Below are positions 11,826 to 13,679 of a stretch of DNA of 13,679 nucleotides, piece after piece. A model generated the notes under the pieces. The model was given only the letters and a program-made list of their open reading frames with translations, was not told the origin of the DNA and did no database searches. The position numbers were made by a program, and so were the translations under genes. Numbering within the stretch: the first letter of the stretch is position 1; each line of letters opens with the position of its first letter. The stretch comes from Spirochaetia bacterium. GTDB lineage: Bacteria; Spirochaetota; Spirochaetia; Treponematales; Treponemataceae. The DNA lies in assembly GCA_900770075.1 (NCBI GenBank), contig CAAGIZ010000003.1:1-13679 (forward strand). Direction: 5' to 3'.

Positions 11826-12505
11826 TGAACAGGACGAGAGAAAATTTCCCGGAAAAAACAGATTCAGCATATAAATCTGCATATAAATCAACATATAAAC
11901 CAGGGGACAAAATTGCAGACAAAAATGCATCCGAAAATGCGGATAAAGATGCCGGAAAAGCCCTGACAGAATCCGCCTCCACCGCTCAAAAAAACTTTTA
12001 CTGCCTCTACATAAGGACAGGCCTTGAATGGGATTTTGTCAAAGAAATGCAGCCAGTTTTGGACAGTAACGAAAGCCCATGTAAAGGAAAACTTTATTGT
12101 CTTGGCAAGCAGATGAGGCTAAAAAACGGAAAAGAATACATCGATACGATTTTTCCAAGCTATGTCTTTTGGGAAACGGACAGTTTTGAAGGATTTTCCG
12201 TCCTGCAGAAAGGAAAAGGGTTTGTAAAAATTCTTCCTCATAATAGCGAGCCTGCTCCATTGAACAGTACCGATGTTTCTGTTGTCTGTTCGTTCTTAAA
12301 ATACGGCACGGTAATGCCTATAGTTCATGTAGATTTTGATGTAAACGACAGAATCCAGATTTTAGACGGGCTTTTTAAAGGACAGGAAGGGCTTGTAGTG
12401 GCAGTAAACAGGCGGAACAAAAGGGTGAATCTGGAAATTCAGTTTATGAACGGCACAAGGGTAATCGGTCTGAGTTACGAACTGATAAAAAAGGTGAAGG
12501 AATAG
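11825..12505 (+). CDS. NusG-family specialised antiterminator (LoaP/UpxY/RfaH type)
   Basis: This 226-residue NusG paralogue has an NGN domain at about 57-160, opening NFYCLYIRTGLEWDFVKEMQ with IFPSYVFWET, and a C-terminal KOW domain at about 170-225 with DGLFKGQEGLVVAVNRRNKR. Such paralogues bind RNA polymerase and let it pass terminators in long operons, often polysaccharide or natural-product clusters. The first 55 residues are an unusual low-complexity extension containing SAYKSAYKSTYK, coded by a 12-base tandem repeat. It is translationally coupled to the upstream gene. What it antiterminates is not visible: a hairpin-rich gap and then a SIR2-like gene follow. Confidence 0.85.
   Translation: MNRTRENFPEKTDSAYKSAYKSTYKPGDKIADKNASENADKDAGKALTESASTAQKNFYCLYIRTGLEWDFVKEMQPVLDSNESPCKGKLYCLGKQMRLKNGKEYIDTIFPSYVFWETDSFEGFSVLQKGKGFVKILPHNSEPAPLNSTDVSVVCSFLKYGTVMPIVHVDFDVNDRIQILDGLFKGQEGLVVAVNRRNKRVNLEIQFMNGTRVIGLSYELIKKVKE
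11864..11899 (+). repeat. 12-bp tandem repeat (three units) in the NusG-like gene
   Basis: Three units close to TCAGCATATAAA encode S-A-Y-K, S-A-Y-K and S-T-Y-K. Being multiples of three, changes in copy number would keep the frame and alter the length of the N-terminal extension. Confidence 0.8.
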
Positions 12506-13078
12506 CCCCATTAGCAATGTTTAGAGATAATTTTATATTATTGTGTGGGTTTTTGGCTGCTTCGACTTCGCTCAGCAACCAAAAAACAGGCTTTCCAGGG
12601 TTCCGCTTTCGCTCCATTCGACGCAGCAAAGTTGCTTACGAACCGGCTTCCGCCGGCCCTTCCAATCCTTCCCACGTAGTGGGAAGGCCGTGCGCTTTAG
12701 CGCACAGTAAAAAAAACTTTGGATGCGTTAATAGCCAAAGCGCGCAATGTTTACTTTTTGAACACTTTACAATATACAAAATATGTATTAAACTGCATAG
12801 AAATAAAGGCAACTACAGTTTGGCACGGAGCTTGGTTCAAGCACGAATACCGGGTAGCGAACAGATTTTTTAACAGGAACCCCCGCTCAGCCCCGCCTGC
12901 GTTCCAATGGAGAAGTTGTCTTTAAATAAAAAAGTCGCAAAATGACTTGTATATGCAAGAAAAATGTCGCAGAAGATGTGTTTCTTAAAAATATCGTTTT
13001 TATCTGAATTTTAACATATTGAATTTATTTTTGGAATTCGTGGGAATTAATCAGTATTTCCTAATATATGGGGCAAAA
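12506..13078. other. Hairpin-rich intergenic region, then A/T-rich leader
   Basis: I see no intact gene. From about 12550 to 12720 there is a chain of short inverted repeats: the CTTCGAC...CTCAG element, CAAAGTTG, CGGCTTCCGCCG, TTCCCACGTAGTGGGAA and GTGCGCTTTAGCGCAC. From 12720 to 12924 fragments such as MDALIAKARNVYFL hint at a decayed coding remnant that I cannot identify, ending in a GGAAC...GTTCC inverted repeat. After about 12925 composition drops sharply to A/T-rich and includes the near-palindrome CTTGTATATGCAAG (12946-12959). Confidence 0.5.
12550..12586. repeat. CTTCGAC...CTCAG hairpin element, copy 2
   Basis: TTTTTGGCTG, the core CTTCGACTTCGCTCAG, and CAACCAAAAA form a hairpin with G-U and mismatch positions. 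It is related to copy 1 at 5380-5432, and both are followed by CAGGCTT. It lies about 45 bases after the NusG-like stop. Confidence 0.6.
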
Positions 13079-13679
13079 ATGGCAGATTTTGAAATATTAC
13101 ATTATTCAGAAAAATCTACTCAGTCTATTTTAAAAAATCTTTGTGCTTCTGGAAGTCTTATTCCTATTATAGGCAGTGGTTTTTCTAAAGGTTCTTCTAC
13201 AAAAGCGGGGAAGAAAGTTCCAGATGGAAAAAATTTAAAAAAATTAATGAAGGATGCACTTACTAAGATTTCACCAGAAAAATCAAAACTAATTAACGAA
13301 AATACAGAATTCTCGAAAGTTGCTGAAAAATACTTAAAACTTGTGCCTCGTGAAGAACAACTTGAAATGTTTAATAATTATTTTGTAGGCGTTGAACTTC
13401 CTGAAAATAGAAAAAAATTTCTTAACAATAATTGGCCTTATATCTATACACTTAATATTGATGATGGCATTGAAAATTCCTTGAAAAACTATGAAAAAAT
13501 AATGCCCTACAAAAATTTGAATATCGATTATGTAAAAACAAATAAGTGCATTTTTAAACTTCATGGTGATGCAAAGCATGAAATCTTTTATAAAAATGAT
13601 GAGAATTTTGTTCTTAGCAGGAAACAGTATTTGATAAGCATTCGTGACAACTATGATTTGTTGCAATTTATTCAATCAG
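13079..13679 (+). CDS. SIR2-like domain protein, 5' part (runs off the window)
   Basis: The frame is open for 200 codons from the ATG at 13079 to the window end. GGGG lies 5 bases before the start. The N-terminal domain shows the SIR2-like pattern: IPIIGSGFSKG (28-38, nucleotide-binding loop), YTLNIDDGIE (123-132, with N126 and D128) and FKLHGD (159-164, with H162). The Asn/His pair corresponds to the catalytic N and H of NAD-hydrolysing SIR2 domains in anti-phage proteins such as ThsA and DSR. The C-terminal effector or sensor domain is not visible, so the system cannot be named. The gene is very A/T-rich compared with the left half of the window, which suggests transfer. Confidence 0.85.
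   Translation, partial: MADFEILHYSEKSTQSILKNLCASGSLIPIIGSGFSKGSSTKAGKKVPDGKNLKKLMKDALTKISPEKSKLINENTEFSKVAEKYLKLVPREEQLEMFNNYFVGVELPENRKKFLNNNWPYIYTLNIDDGIENSLKNYEKIMPYKNLNIDYVKTNKCIFKLHGDAKHEIFYKNDENFVLSRKQYLISIRDNYDLLQFIQS

Noticed and set aside
12517..12925. Overlapping + strand frames of 118 and 68 codons downstream of the NusG-like gene
   Set aside because: They translate short inverted repeats; the DALIAKARNVYFL fragment may be a gene remnant, but I cannot identify it.
13334..13675. 113-codon - strand frame
   Set aside because: Shadow of the SIR2-like gene on the opposite strand; Lys/Ile/Phe-rich with no motif.

Overview
The window most resembles the chromosome of a host-associated treponeme (spirochaete). 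It has mid-range G+C housekeeping genes, gaps full of short GC-rich hairpins, A/T-rich acquired genes and a specialised NusG paralogue. The assignment to Treponema is inference from gene content and style; there is no rRNA or other marker gene.

Left part (1-3050). A HAD-superfamily phosphatase gene on the + strand faces a three-gene thiamine salvage operon on the - strand: thiM, a YkoF/MTH1187-type thiamine-binding protein, and thiE. The operon is headed by a promoter, a slightly divergent TPP riboswitch and an intrinsic terminator whose U-tract runs into the thiM ribosome binding site.

Middle part (3050-7430). Four + strand genes look like a D-amino-acid / D-glutamate module: a D-amino-acid aminotransferase, a GntR/FCD-type regulator, a DUF4392 (D-glutamate cyclase-like) protein and PxpA (LamB/YcsF). 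The 9-mer GTGCACGAT lies at the promoter or start region of the aminotransferase, regulator and cyclase genes and nowhere else that I found. In its best form it is the perfect palindrome ATCGTGCACGAT. I propose it is the operator of the GntR protein and that these genes form a local, autoregulated regulon that would interconvert D-glutamate and 5-oxoproline. PxpB and PxpC are not in the window.

Right part (7430-13679). This is accessory in character. A solitary HigA-like XRE protein follows an alpha/beta hydrolase on the - strand. Divergent from them is a beta-class adenine DNA methyltransferase. It is followed by an A/T-rich three-gene DUF3791 / DUF3990 / small-protein module (probable toxin-antitoxin type) bracketed by a 19-bp direct repeat of the methyltransferase 3' end. 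Next comes a tightly coupled pair: an unusual protein faintly like a caspase fold, and a NusG/LoaP/UpxY-type antiterminator with a tandem-repeat N-terminus. A hairpin-rich 570-base gap then leads to the first 200 codons of a SIR2-like protein, a family used in anti-phage NAD depletion, which runs off the window end.

The gaps hold three copies of a roughly 41-56-base repeat, two copies of a CTTCGAC...CTCAG hairpin element, and long homopolymers (T12G11 and G9).
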